From positions 21,355-85,354 of the forward strand of contig CAZFOO010000003.1 of the NCBI GenBank assembly GCA_964520585.1: a stretch of 64,000 nt of DNA. Direction: 5' to 3'. The position numbers and the translations under genes were made by a program. The notes under the pieces were generated by a model. It saw nothing but the letters and a program-made list of their open reading frames with translations, was not told the origin of the DNA and did not search any database. The stretch's first letter is position 1, and every line of letters begins with the position of its first letter. Shown in pieces: positions 25,240 through 35,241 of the stretch. This stretch comes from PXAP01 sp964520585. GTDB taxonomy: Bacteria > Bacteroidota > Bacteroidia > Bacteroidales > PUMT01.

Positions 25240-25378
25240 GAGAGAGTCGAAATGTTTACCGGGAATCTGAACATTTAAAAAATAATAAATTTGTTACCTT
25301 TTAATACGCTGGAATGCTTCAATAGGTTGCATAAAATGACCGAAATAACTAATAAGTCCTTATAAAATCCAATTACTC

Positions 25379-25963
25379 ATGCAAGAAAACGTTAAAACAT
25401 TTTATCTTGAAATTTTGGCCGTGGATCAGGTTCTGCTTAAGAAAGGGTTCAGTAGAAAAATTCAAATTCGTGAGGTTGAGAATAGTGCATATCTTAATTT
25501 CATTTTGTTTGCAGGAGTCGGGCTGCCATGGCGATGGTACAGCAGGTTAAAATGGACGGTTGCCCAATGGGAAGAATACTTTGCTGCCAGGGAGGTGAAA
25601 ACTTTTTTAGGCTTTTCCGGGAATAAGCTTATTGGCTATTATGAACTTGAATTTCAAGAGATAAATAATGTTGAACTCAAATTTTTTGGAGTGCTTCCTG
25701 CACATATTGGTGAAGGCTTGGGCGGGATGTTGCTTTCACATGCTATAAAAAGTGCTCTCGATAATGGCGCCGGAAGAATATGGCTGCATACCTGTTCCAA
25801 TGACTCACAGGCCGCACTCGGAAATTACTTGTCCAGGGGATTCAGAATATACAGGGAAGAAGAAAATGTCGAATTTGTGCCCGGGAAAGATGAGCTTATA
25901 GAAATGGTCTCCGGTTTTTTCAGTGATTATTTCGATCTTTATGGTAATAATAAAAAAATATAG
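25379..25963 (+). CDS. GNAT family N-acetyltransferase
   Basis: A 194-aa protein with the GNAT fold: FLGFSGNKLIGYYELEF (strands 2-4), VELKFFGVLPAHIGEGLGGMLLSHAIKSA (acetyl-CoA loop, here HIGEGLGG for the Q/RxxGxG/A motif) and a C-terminal SQAALGNYLSRGFRIYREE. The acceptor substrate cannot be told from sequence. An N-terminal extension of about 70 residues before the core is aromatic-rich. Single gene. Confidence 0.85.
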   Translation: MQENVKTFYLEILAVDQVLLKKGFSRKIQIREVENSAYLNFILFAGVGLPWRWYSRLKWTVAQWEEYFAAREVKTFLGFSGNKLIGYYELEFQEINNVELKFFGVLPAHIGEGLGGMLLSHAIKSALDNGAGRIWLHTCSNDSQAALGNYLSRGFRIYREEENVEFVPGKDELIEMVSGFFSDYFDLYGNNKKI

Positions 25964-25973
25964 CATCATGCAG

Positions 25974-26129
25974 TCAGTTGGCTCCTGAGTAACATATAAT
26001 CATATATCTTTGAGGATATTGATCTATGTCCATAGGCATCACATTTGCCGGTTTTTTGAATTTTACAGCATCACGGGATTTCTTTCTTAATTGATTATGG
26101 TTTTTATGTTTCCTTATATTAGTAAACAT
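25974..26129 (-). CDS. possible small basic protein
   Basis: A 51-aa frame from ATG at 26129, basic at the start (MFTNIRKHKNHNQLRKKSRD) and ending PMDIDQYPQRYMIICYSGAN. It occupies part of a 543-nt gap and has a protein-like composition, but no homology, ribosome site or promoter supports it. Confidence 0.3.
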   Translation of the reverse strand: MFTNIRKHKNHNQLRKKSRDAVKFKKPANVMPMDIDQYPQRYMIICYSGAN

Positions 26130-26506
26130 GTATTCTGAAAATAAATTAATACTGTGATGGAGGTCCTCTATTAGTATTTTATTACTATTTTCGGGACATA
26201 TTTTGTAGATTGCGGGACTTTAACTCCTTGTTATATTTTTACCGGCGTTCATTTTTTGCTTATTATCATTAGTGTACGATTTATTTTATTAATATCATAG
26301 CTAATGCTTTATATTACAGGCTGTTAAAGCTTGATTATTGCCGTGTCGATTTCATTTAAAAAATTGTATTTTAGCTTCAATAAGTATAAATTTAGTATTG
26401 ATATTCAAATAGATACGCATTAAAGGTTTGAAGATTTTATTTAATCGGACACTTTTGGCTTATTATGTTTTTTTAATCCAGCGATAATTCATCACAGTAA
26501 AATCAT
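26130..26506. other. AT-rich intergenic region before sensor kinase
   Basis: 377 nt without a convincing ORF, terminator or exact promoter match. It should hold the promoter of the kinase gene at 26507. Confidence 0.35.
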
Positions 26507-27613
26507 ATGTTTGATTTCAGATTACGTGACCAGGAAGAAGATATACGTCGTCAGGCCCGTGCTATTATAAAGAGTCCGTGCTTTAATTCCCTCCTTGATG
26601 ATATTCCCAATATGATCATTATAATGAACCAAAGGCGGCAGATTATCTATATGAACAAAAAGTTTTCCGAGACCGTACATAAAAAAACCGGCAATGGGAA
26701 AATTGGATTAAGACCGGGAGAGTGCCTGCTGTGTGTACACGCAGCTGATGGAAATTTCGGGTGCGGCAGCACCGATTTTTGTAAGGTCTGCGGATTTGCC
26801 AATGCAATAAAAAAAAGTGAAAAGGGAGAAAATGCTACCGGAGAATGCAATATAACGCTCGATCACGGAGAAACTCTTACTTTCAGTGTGCATACCAGGC
26901 CCTTCCAGGATAACGGAAGTCAGTATATATTTGCCTACATGCAGGATATAAGTGATTATAAGACCAGGCAGATGCTGGAAAATATTTTCCTCCATGATAT
27001 TAATAATTCTGTTACTGCGCTTAACGGGTTAAACGAAATGATAGATGAACTTCCTATAAAAGAAGCTAAATCTTATATAAACGATCTTTCTCTTCGACTG
27101 ACTGATGAGATTCATTCATACCGGCTCATTACAGAGGCTGAAAACCACTTACTTTCAATTCTTGTTTCAGAGGTAAGTCTGGATGATCTTATAGATGATG
27201 TACTAAGGTCCCTGTTGAATATCCGGAGTCTCCGCAACCGGAAAGTTAAGCATGAAAAATCAGGATTTCTGATCCATACAGATGAAACCCTGCTTCGAAG
27301 AGTCTTGATAAATACCATAAAAAATGCCCTTGAAGCCAGTAATGACAAGGAGGAAGTGAAAATTTATTCTACTAAAAAAGAGAATGACGAGAATTATAAT
27401 ATCAATGTTAAGAGTATTCCGGTCATTCCCAAGGATATTCAATTACAGTTGTTCCAGCGTGCCTTTACTACAAAAGGTGCCGGAAGGGGATGGGGTACAT
27501 ACAGCATAAGGCTTCTTACTGAAAGATATCTTGACGGGAAGGTCGGGTTTATCTCTGATTTAAAAAACAGGACCATTTTTACGATAAGTGTTCCGTCACT
27601 TAAGGAGGATTAA
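26507..27613 (+). CDS. PAS-domain sensor histidine kinase with Cys-rich PAS
   Basis: A 368-aa soluble kinase. The PAS domain (about residues 28-150) contains five Cys in GECLLCVHAADGNFGCGSTDFCKVCG, a pattern kept in a subset of PAS proteins and suggestive of a metal or redox site. The phospho-acceptor His163 lies in FLHDINNSV, an H-box variant. The ATPase domain shows the N-box LLRRVLINTIKNALEAS and the glycine stretch TTKGAGRGWGTYSIRLL. There is no membrane helix, so it senses a cytoplasmic signal. No response regulator is adjacent. Confidence 0.88.
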   Translation: MFDFRLRDQEEDIRRQARAIIKSPCFNSLLDDIPNMIIIMNQRRQIIYMNKKFSETVHKKTGNGKIGLRPGECLLCVHAADGNFGCGSTDFCKVCGFANAIKKSEKGENATGECNITLDHGETLTFSVHTRPFQDNGSQYIFAYMQDISDYKTRQMLENIFLHDINNSVTALNGLNEMIDELPIKEAKSYINDLSLRLTDEIHSYRLITEAENHLLSILVSEVSLDDLIDDVLRSLLNIRSLRNRKVKHEKSGFLIHTDETLLRRVLINTIKNALEASNDKEEVKIYSTKKENDENYNINVKSIPVIPKDIQLQLFQRAFTTKGAGRGWGTYSIRLLTERYLDGKVGFISDLKNRTIFTISVPSLKED

Positions 27614-27634
27614 GCAGATTTTCTGATATATAAA

Positions 27635-29551
27635 TTAATTTTTATCCTCCATATCATTTAGGCGGAAGCACCTGACCCAATCAACATCAAGGCTTGTTGG
27701 CAATCCGGAACCATCGGCATCGGGTTCTAAACCTGAACTTAACAGTATATACATTGGTTCCTGCGGCACGCCTTCATTTTCTGTTTTAACTACGGTGTCA
27801 TTAATCTTCCAGACCAGCTTGCCGGGATACCACTCAAGCCGGAAGATAAAGAATCCTTTAGAGAAATCAATCTTTCCCAAACTATTTGAATTTCTTTGAA
27901 CCTCATCCGGTTTGTGTTTTGACATCCAGTAAGAGTTAAGCTCAATCCATTTTTTCTTTCTTCCCGAGAATTTAAAAATATCAATATGGGGAACCTGTCT
28001 GTCCGAAAGAAGCCAGAAGGCATGGAATACCGATGGTGAAGAATGCATACGTACCTTGGCCTCAAAAGCACCATATTGCTGTCTGAAACTTTCTCCTGTA
28101 TTTATAATAGCCGAGGTATATTCAAATTTTTTCGGGAAAAACCCGATTGCCGGATCCCATGCCTGACCCGTAACGACCTCTCTCCGGGTATGTAGTTTCA
28201 GTAATCCCTTATCCAGCTCGATATTATTGCTTTCCGGATAAAAGTGCTTGTCCGAGGCCAGTGAATAACTCTGATCCAGTAATTGATTTCCCCAGAAATA
28301 CCTGGTCAGCCATTTGCTTGTATCTAAATCATGCCCGGAGAAATCATCGGAAAATATAAGTTCCCATTTTTTTAGTTCGTTAAACTTGCCGGAAAGGTAT
28401 AATTTATTATACCATTTAAGTTTGGGAGATCTTTTTAGTTCCTGATATTCCCGTAATTGCTGATATTCTGGCGATTGCTTAAATTTGTCGCGGGATTCGA
28501 GGTAGACCCTCGCTTCTTTGAATTCAGGCGAATCAATATATTTTTCCAGTTCGGTGAACTTTTCAAGCTCGGGTGAGTTGTGCAGTTCTCTGAAATACTT
28601 AAGATCTTTGGAATTCCTGAGTTTAAAGTATGATCTGAATTTAACCGATTTTTTCAAAGTTTTATAATCATTCAGCTTATGCAGTTCGGCCGCCTTTTCT
28701 AAGGCAAAATCTTTTTTTGCATCCCTGAAGCCGGGTGAATTGATAAAATCTTCAAGTTCCAGGTATTTTTCCAGTTCTGGAGAATTTTCCATCATCTTAA
28801 AATTGGCAAAAGCTTTATTCTCCTGCAATTTTTGATATGCCCTGATATCAGGTTCTGATTTCAGTTTCATATACTCCCTGTACTTTTCGTATTCAGGGGT
28901 ACTTTTGAATTCTGAGGAGGAAAGGGCCTTTTTCATCATAATAAATTCCGAAGAATTTATCAGCTGCTGCAACTCCTCGAAATGCGCCAACTTCTTGCTG
29001 TCCTCCAGTTCCTTAAGGGCCTTGTAGTTCTTTGAATATTTAATTTTGAAATAATCCTTTATTTCCGGTGTCTTTTTAAGAGTTTTATAATCGAGATATT
29101 TTTGCCAGGCTTCAGAATCTTTAAATCTCGATTTTTTAACAGCCCTGAATTGACCGGATTTAACATATTTTTCCAGTTCCTCGAATTCCCTGATCTCAGT
29201 GGAATTGTCCAATTGCATAAAATCATCAAATTCTTTTGAAGCAACAAACCTGAAATATCCCTTTATCTCACGTGAATTTTTCAGGGCTTTGTACTCCCGG
29301 AGTTTATGATAAGGTTCTGATCCCTTAAAGCGTTTGGCATTAATATGCTTTTTCCGGTCCTCAAAATCCTGTGAAGTGACTATTTCTTCCAGCTCGAGGA
29401 ATCTTCGAGGTTCACCGGATTCCTCGTAGCGCAGGAATTCTTCATACTCTTTCCTGAGTTCCTGGTCTTTGGCTTCGAGTCTTGATGTCCCTGGTATTAG
29501 TCCCAGCGCGGACTTAATTCTGAACTTGAGTTTCAATAAAGAGTTTGACAT
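27635..29551 (-). CDS. GH16-like (probably inactive) protein with long helical repeat region
   Basis: A 638-aa protein from MSNSLLKLKFRIKSALG (open to an ATG at 29656). The first 400 or so residues are charged helical repeats of roughly 60-70 aa with recurring SPEF/SPEL, YREYxxLKxSP and FxELExYIxS phrases. The last 240 residues are a GH16/concanavalin-like beta-sandwich (LIFSDDFSGHDLDTSKWL, QYGAFEAKVRMHSS, VFHAFWLLSD, LEWYPGKLVWKINDTVV). At the active-site strand the usual ExDxxE reads HIDIFK (about 27963-27987), so both catalytic Glu are lost; a glycan-binding role is likelier than hydrolysis. No signal peptide is visible. Downstream of a hybrid kinase gene on the same strand. Confidence 0.75.
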   Translation of the reverse strand: MSNSLLKLKFRIKSALGLIPGTSRLEAKDQELRKEYEEFLRYEESGEPRRFLELEEIVTSQDFEDRKKHINAKRFKGSEPYHKLREYKALKNSREIKGYFRFVASKEFDDFMQLDNSTEIREFEELEKYVKSGQFRAVKKSRFKDSEAWQKYLDYKTLKKTPEIKDYFKIKYSKNYKALKELEDSKKLAHFEELQQLINSSEFIMMKKALSSSEFKSTPEYEKYREYMKLKSEPDIRAYQKLQENKAFANFKMMENSPELEKYLELEDFINSPGFRDAKKDFALEKAAELHKLNDYKTLKKSVKFRSYFKLRNSKDLKYFRELHNSPELEKFTELEKYIDSPEFKEARVYLESRDKFKQSPEYQQLREYQELKRSPKLKWYNKLYLSGKFNELKKWELIFSDDFSGHDLDTSKWLTRYFWGNQLLDQSYSLASDKHFYPESNNIELDKGLLKLHTRREVVTGQAWDPAIGFFPKKFEYTSAIINTGESFRQQYGAFEAKVRMHSSPSVFHAFWLLSDRQVPHIDIFKFSGRKKKWIELNSYWMSKHKPDEVQRNSNSLGKIDFSKGFFIFRLEWYPGKLVWKINDTVVKTENEGVPQEPMYILLSSGLEPDADGSGLPTSLDVDWVRCFRLNDMEDKN

Positions 29552-29714
29552 CGCCTTAAGCTTTGCTGTTAAATAAATTGAGTTAAAGATATACAAATCT
29601 TTTACGTTGGAAACATAATTAAGTTCTGAAATGTACATGAAATTTTTTTCAACCAATTTTCCATCAGAAATTCATTGAAAAATGAAAAAGGTACAGCACG
29701 GAAAATCGCTGAAG

Positions 29715-31838
29715 TTATTTTTTCCCCATACAGCAGCGTATAGCTTCCATAAGATGTTCTGTCTGAATTGGCTTTGTGATATATCCGTCACAACCTGCTT
29801 CACGATATCTTTCTTTTTCCCCGTTCATGGCATATGAGGTCTGAATTATAACGGGGAGCTCCGGATTAATCTTATGTATATTGCCAAGTACATTTAAACC
29901 GGTTATGTCCGGGAGATTTGGATCGAGTAGTACAAGTGATAATGTCTGATCTTTTTTACATATATCGAGTGATTGTTTACCTGTCCTGGCCCACAGTATT
30001 TTTGCCCCGGTTTTTCGGAGCATGGTTTTGATGAGGTTAAAGTTAACTTCGAGTTTTTCAACAACCAGGATTTTTCTTCCTTCAAGTATGGATCTGATTG
30101 TTGTTCGTGGACTATTATCCGGTTTTGTTTTGGTATCCTGCGCAGGCTGGTAAGGAATTTTCACTGAAAAACAAGATCCCTGCCCCTCTGTAGACTCGAC
30201 CCAGATCGAACCTCCCAGAAGTTCGACGAGGCTTTTCGATATAGAAAGTCCAAGGCCTGCACCTCTGTAATTTTTGGTATTGGAATCATCAACCTGCCCG
30301 AAGCGGTCAAATATCATTTCCTGTTTTTCTTTACGTATCCCAATTCCTGTATCTTTAACAAAAAGAAGTATATTGCTTTTACCTTCCAGTCTTGAACCAA
30401 TCTCAATTTTCCCTTTGTCAGTGAATTTTAGTGCGTTGCAGAGAAGATTGGTAATTACCTGCCTTAGCCTTTTGGCATCGGTATATGTGTACAACTCAGC
30501 GGGGAAATTCTCCCTGTTCAGGATAAACTGCAGTTCATCTTCCTTATCCTTTACCTGGAGTTTAAAAGAATCATAAATATCAATCAGCAGGGCATTTATA
30601 TCACAAATTTCAGTCCGCATTGTAATTTGTCCTGCTTCAATTTTGGATATGTCAACAATGTCGTCAATAAGCTGGAGAAGAACATCGGAATTTTCCTTAA
30701 TTATTGCCGAAAAATTTTTCTTTTCCGCTATTGGAAGTTCAGGATCTGACAGCAGACCGGAAAGACCTACTATTGCATTCATAGGTGTCCTTATCTCATG
30801 TGACATGTTCGCCAGAAAGGCTGATTTAAGCCTGTCATTCTCTTCGGCTTTTTCTTTTGCCCTTATCCGTGCTTCTTCAATGAGTTTCCGGTTGCTTATA
30901 TCATCCTTTATGGCTACAAAGTGAGTAATTTCCCCCTTTTGATTATCTATAGACGATATACTGACAAATTCCCAGAACAGTGAGCCGTCTTTTTTTTTGT
31001 TAAGAATTTCTCCCTGCCAGTCATCTCCTGATTTTATTCTTTCCCACATATCCCTGAAAAAGGATTCATCATGTTTCCCCGAATTAATGATATTCATGTT
31101 TTTCCCCATAACCTCTGCAAAGCTGTAGCCTGTTGTATTTACAAATGCCGGATTTACATATTCGATATTTCCTTCCGGATCTGTTATTAATACGCAAACC
31201 GGAGAATTTCTGATTGCTTTGGAGAGGATCCTGAGTTTATATTCTGCTTCCCGCCTGAGAGTGATCTCTATGGAAATACCACCTATCTGCTTGTTATTCC
31301 GGTCATCCTGCATTAGGAATTTATGGGTCATATAAACCCTTTCTTTTCCGTTCTTGTCCGATACCACTTCCTCTACCATTATATTTTCGCCGGCAAGAAC
31401 TCTTTTATCTTCCAGCATAATTCGCTCTGCAATTTCCCGGTCATAAATATTATAAGGCGTTTTATTCAGGCAGTTGGATTTACCGAAAACCTTATCCATA
31501 TATTTATTCAGGTAAACATATCTTATATCGCTGTTTTTTATAAACACCCCCAGGGGAAGGTCATCCATAAAGTCGGCAAACTGGGTTTTTGTGTGTATGG
31601 AGGATCGCTGTTCATCTCTATGCCAGAACTTCATCATTGGCTTGATGTAGATCCTGAAAAACAAAAAGGCTGTTATAAATGCCGTAATAATCAGGGAAGC
31701 AGCAATTATTAACAATATTACCGGACCACCATTTTCAAGGGCGGCAGAAACAGCAATACCCAAAAGAGCAGAGAATACTGTTATTATTACAGCTAATGAC
31801 AGTACAGCCCTTACTACAACTTTTTTCTTGATTTGCAT
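29715..31838 (-). CDS. hybrid sensor histidine kinase/response regulator
   Basis: A 707-aa protein: two N-terminal membrane helices (residues 9-32 and 37-62) with almost no periplasmic loop; two PAS domains (about 85-200 and 205-330, the second with YVNPAFVNTTGYSFAEVMGKN); HisKA with FLANMSHEIRTPMNAIVGLSG; HATPase with NLLCNALKFTDKG, DTGIGI and GAGLGLSISKSLVELLGG; and a C-terminal receiver with phospho-acceptor Asp in LVLLDPNLPDITG. It probably passes phosphate to a separate regulator. It precedes the GH16-like gene by about 60-160 nt, so they may be co-transcribed. Confidence 0.93.
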   Translation of the reverse strand: MQIKKKVVVRAVLSLAVIITVFSALLGIAVSAALENGGPVILLIIAASLIITAFITAFLFFRIYIKPMMKFWHRDEQRSSIHTKTQFADFMDDLPLGVFIKNSDIRYVYLNKYMDKVFGKSNCLNKTPYNIYDREIAERIMLEDKRVLAGENIMVEEVVSDKNGKERVYMTHKFLMQDDRNNKQIGGISIEITLRREAEYKLRILSKAIRNSPVCVLITDPEGNIEYVNPAFVNTTGYSFAEVMGKNMNIINSGKHDESFFRDMWERIKSGDDWQGEILNKKKDGSLFWEFVSISSIDNQKGEITHFVAIKDDISNRKLIEEARIRAKEKAEENDRLKSAFLANMSHEIRTPMNAIVGLSGLLSDPELPIAEKKNFSAIIKENSDVLLQLIDDIVDISKIEAGQITMRTEICDINALLIDIYDSFKLQVKDKEDELQFILNRENFPAELYTYTDAKRLRQVITNLLCNALKFTDKGKIEIGSRLEGKSNILLFVKDTGIGIRKEKQEMIFDRFGQVDDSNTKNYRGAGLGLSISKSLVELLGGSIWVESTEGQGSCFSVKIPYQPAQDTKTKPDNSPRTTIRSILEGRKILVVEKLEVNFNLIKTMLRKTGAKILWARTGKQSLDICKKDQTLSLVLLDPNLPDITGLNVLGNIHKINPELPVIIQTSYAMNGEKERYREAGCDGYITKPIQTEHLMEAIRCCMGKK

Positions 31839-32257
31839 TTTATATGATCCTCAATCCCATAACCAGGGCTGAAGTACGTTATTTTTTTTCAACTGTGGAA
31901 ATAATTCAGTTTAAAACAGACAGCTTCAGACAGATAAGTTATCAACATCGACATATTACCATCAATTTCCGGTTGTTTATAAATAATTTTTATTGAATAC
32001 CCTCATCCTTCACTACCAGATCAAAAGATCACTAAATTATCTGATGGTTTGACAGATTAAACTTTGCTCTCAAATGATAATATGTACACCTCATCTGCAC
32101 AATAACTTAATGATCAGGTAATCCGGTTTGGCCAGTTAAATATTGTATGGCTGGTCATCGGATAAATTTGCCGGATTTGGATTTGGCATACTGCAGCTAA
32201 TTTTATAACTTTGATATACAGTTAGTTTACGTAATTATTAATTAAAACAAATGAGCT
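31839..32257. other. divergent intergenic region
   Basis: 419 nt between the hybrid kinase and the small lipoprotein gene. No ORF or RNA gene was recognised. Promoters for both sides must be here; none matches the consensus well. Confidence 0.35.
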
Positions 32258-32893
32258 ATGATTAAAGAAATTTGGAAATATGCAGGGATTGCGGCTCTAA
32301 TGGTTTCCCTGTCTGCATGTGATGACGATGACAATGGGAATGATGACCCTCAGAACGGACTCGAACCCGGAGAAATTGAATTCTCTGTCAGTGGTGATGT
32401 GAATGCCGAATATACAGGGTCCGGAATTTATGCCGATATTGACGAAAGTGCCGAAGAGCGTTTCTTTGCGCTTGTACTGACTTCGGATACTGGTGATAAT
32501 ATGACTCTGGTATTTGCAGTGGGTGGAAATTATCCCGGCGACGGTACTTATAGTATACAGGATATTAATTTTGATCCGGAAGGGGGGTTTGATGGAGAAT
32601 TAGATGAACCCACTAATCAATGGCTTACTAACCTGGATGAATTTGTCGCCTATGGAAGCCGGCAGGAAGGTGCGCAATCCCAACAGGTCATTGTATCCAA
32701 ATCTGGAGATATTACCATAGAGATAGACGGCCAGAACTTGCTGGTTGGTGAATTTGATATTTCTGCCTCCGCCTATGAGTACGATCAGGTTGAAATGACT
32801 TTTGAAGAGCTTAGTGTTGAAATCAGCGGAAGTTTCAATGCCCTCCGTGGTGCTTATCAGCAAACCGGTAGTATCATGCCTTCCGGGTTTTAG
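32258..32893 (+). CDS. putative Asp-rich lipoprotein
   Basis: A 211-aa protein with a lipoprotein signal (MIKEIWKYAGIAALMVSLSAC, lipobox LSAC at residues 18-21) followed by an acidic linker DDDDNGNDDPQNG; Asp at +2 or so after the Cys could affect sorting. The rest is a beta-rich, Gly/Asp-rich domain (EIEFSVSGDVNAEYTGSGIYADI...TISFNA-type ending) similar in feel to small Bacteroidota surface or DUF6252-like proteins, but no family is certain. Convergent with nrfA. Confidence 0.7.
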   Translation: MIKEIWKYAGIAALMVSLSACDDDDNGNDDPQNGLEPGEIEFSVSGDVNAEYTGSGIYADIDESAEERFFALVLTSDTGDNMTLVFAVGGNYPGDGTYSIQDINFDPEGGFDGELDEPTNQWLTNLDEFVAYGSRQEGAQSQQVIVSKSGDITIEIDGQNLLVGEFDISASAYEYDQVEMTFEELSVEISGSFNALRGAYQQTGSIMPSGF

Positions 32894-32999
32894 ACCGGAA
32901 TGACAGGGGAGAGTAACCGGCAAAAACAGCTAAGATCCCGATCCTGCAGAGAAACCGGTCCGGATAAATCGACCAGAAGGTTCCGGATTCGTATGTAAT

Positions 33000-34481
33000 T
33001 TAATTTTGCGGATTGTGATATAATTCTTGCCTTATTCTTGCTTCTTCCAGCCATTTGGGTACAACGGTATTCAGGAATTCCGCTTTTTGCTGCCTTATCT
33101 CATCCATATTAAGGCCCAGGAGTTCCTGTGCTTTTTCTTTTGTTGAGTAGTCTGGAAGCTGTACCGGTTGCGGTATATCGTACCTGCTCATTACCCTGGA
33201 GAGGAGGATCCTAGCTTCCTGGACTTTGTCAATCGAAGTAGCCAGAACCCTCAGTGCTTCGTTGGGCGAATGTATACCCATCCCGTTTGCAGCGGCTACC
33301 CAGTCCCAGCGCCATTGTGAATGCCTGATGAGTTGAAGGATATCTTCCATTTCCTCTTCAGTTGCCCCGGCATCCCAGGCAATCTCAGCTTCAAGGTGAA
33401 TCCTGGCCAGATGCTTTTCGGCCATACCGCGCAATTGTCTGACCTTATCTTGCCTGTCATAAACATTTTGGCGAAGTGTTTCTTCACTTTCCTGGTGGCA
33501 GACCTGGCAGGAGCCTTCTATATTGTTCAGGGGACTTTGCAGGTGGTGATCGGTAAATTTCATGCCCCCTTCCCTTTTATATGGCATATGGCAGTCCGCG
33601 CACGCAACACCACGTTGGGCATGTACTCCTGTTTTGTACAGTTCGTAGTCGGGATGCTGTGCCGCCAGCATTGGCGCACGGCTCAACGCATGAACCCAAT
33701 CCGTGAAATTTAAATTATCATAATAAGCCTCCATATCATCGGCACTGAAACCTTCATCCCATGGCAGGGTAAGATAGTTTTCTTCGCCGCGGAAATAATA
33801 TTCAACATGGCACTGTGCACAAACCAGGGAACGCATTTCCTGGTGAGTCGCTTGTTCTATATCCTTTCCCCGTCTTTCAAAGGCTTCTGCCAGTACCGGC
33901 CTGGTTATTCTCAGATTCATGGTTTCAGGATCATGGCAGTCCTGGCATCCTATGGGATTAACTATCTCGCTCCCCAGATCCATCCATGATCTGCTATAGA
34001 ACTCTTCTACGCCTATCTCATGCATTACCCTTGGTACATCGGTGCTCTTACATGTCCAGCATGTAGCCGGCTGGGACTGAACCGTGCGAAGGGTGTTATG
34101 TATATCGGTTACCGAGTGGTAGTGCCCCCTGCCCTGACTATAATCTTTTGCAAATGCATATCCACCCCACATAATCACCATCTCAGGATATTTTTTCAGA
34201 TAGTCCAGTTTGAGAGACCCATTATATTTACTTTCAAAGGTAGTGTCAAGGGTTTGACGGTATGATTCATACTGCCGGGGAAAGTTTTGGCCCCATACTT
34301 CATTCCTGGGCTCCCATTCGGGAATGGGAGCCACCTTCTGAAAATATAGCTGGGCTTCACTTCTCCTTTCTACTATCGAAGCTGCCAGTAGTCCTAGAAA
34401 AAAGACAATTATCACTGTGCCAAAGAACAGCACCCAGTTTATCCAGGGTTTCTTTTTGGAGAGCTCTTTTATAGTTGCCAT
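33000..34481 (-). CDS. nrfA: ammonia-forming cytochrome c nitrite reductase catalytic subunit
   Basis: A 493-aa pentahaem enzyme that reduces nitrite to ammonium with six electrons. The active-site haem has the special CWTCK motif, and four CxxCH motifs follow (CQDCH, CAQCH, CADCH, CQVCH). The calcium/active-site region after haem 3 (VEYYFRG...TLPWDEG) and the HH near FTDHHLQSP fit NrfA. An uncleaved membrane anchor (about residues 15-35) is present. Electrons come from NrfH, encoded 166 nt upstream. Transcribed after nrfH. Confidence 0.97.
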   Translation of the reverse strand: MATIKELSKKKPWINWVLFFGTVIIVFFLGLLAASIVERRSEAQLYFQKVAPIPEWEPRNEVWGQNFPRQYESYRQTLDTTFESKYNGSLKLDYLKKYPEMVIMWGGYAFAKDYSQGRGHYHSVTDIHNTLRTVQSQPATCWTCKSTDVPRVMHEIGVEEFYSRSWMDLGSEIVNPIGCQDCHDPETMNLRITRPVLAEAFERRGKDIEQATHQEMRSLVCAQCHVEYYFRGEENYLTLPWDEGFSADDMEAYYDNLNFTDWVHALSRAPMLAAQHPDYELYKTGVHAQRGVACADCHMPYKREGGMKFTDHHLQSPLNNIEGSCQVCHQESEETLRQNVYDRQDKVRQLRGMAEKHLARIHLEAEIAWDAGATEEEMEDILQLIRHSQWRWDWVAAANGMGIHSPNEALRVLATSIDKVQEARILLSRVMSRYDIPQPVQLPDYSTKEKAQELLGLNMDEIRQQKAEFLNTVVPKWLEEARIRQELYHNPQN

Positions 34482-34647
34482 ATGGTTTAAATTTTATCCT
34501 TGATTTGATCCTGAAGATTTTTTCTATACTTTTTAGAGGTATTTATCGGATATCGTGTTCTATAAATTTCTCCTGAATTATTCCTTAAGCCTGTTTGTTA
34601 ATTGCATTGTAGTTCCTCATAACATATTTAATTTATTTAACCTGCAA

Positions 34648-35241
34648 TCAATCTTCTCTCCTGTTAAGAAAATCATTCAGCCACTCCGGCATTACCGAAG
34701 GCAGGCGGGGTAAAAGTGAGAAAGGGGCCGATGACAGACTTCTCACTGTTCCGTGGGGCACATCACGGTGACAATCCCAGCACCTGCTGCCTCGGCCTTC
34801 CTGGTAGTTTGTTCCTGTTACTTCTATGATTCTTGTCATCTCCACCAGATCCTGGTGGCAACGTATACAATTCTCCTGTACAACATTGATCCCGCGTTGC
34901 TTTATCCGGATTACCTGTGGTTCAGTTCTTGACGTGAAAACATAGGCATGCCTTGCCCCATCTGTTCCCTTTACATAATATTTACTAAAAACATTATCCT
35001 GTGGCACGTGGCATTCGGCACAGGTGGCGGTTTCACGGTGACTGCTCTTTGCCCATGAGGCGTATTGTGGGTACATCACATGGCAGTTGATGCAGGTTTC
35101 CGGATCATCTGATATGTATGAATGGGCTTCGGAAGAATGGACAACCAGAAACGCTATGCCTGTGAATACACCAAGCAGGATAATGACTGCAGGTTTCCAA
35201 CCTGAAGGCGGTTCCAGAATTGTCAGAAGCCTTTTTATCAT
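34648..35241 (-). CDS. nrfH: NrfH tetrahaem quinol dehydrogenase subunit
   Basis: A 197-aa membrane-anchored cytochrome of the NapC/NirT group. One N-terminal helix (about residues 16-35) and four CxxCH motifs (CINCH, CAECH, CIRCH, CWDCH) with the early CxxCHxM signature CINCHVM, where Met can be a ligand. It oxidises menaquinol and passes electrons to NrfA. It is first in the nrfHA unit. A TTGA-N4-TCAA dyad at about 35281-35292 upstream might be a regulator site, but this is weak. Confidence 0.95.
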   Translation of the reverse strand: MIKRLLTILEPPSGWKPAVIILLGVFTGIAFLVVHSSEAHSYISDDPETCINCHVMYPQYASWAKSSHRETATCAECHVPQDNVFSKYYVKGTDGARHAYVFTSRTEPQVIRIKQRGINVVQENCIRCHQDLVEMTRIIEVTGTNYQEGRGSRCWDCHRDVPHGTVRSLSSAPFSLLPRLPSVMPEWLNDFLNRRED

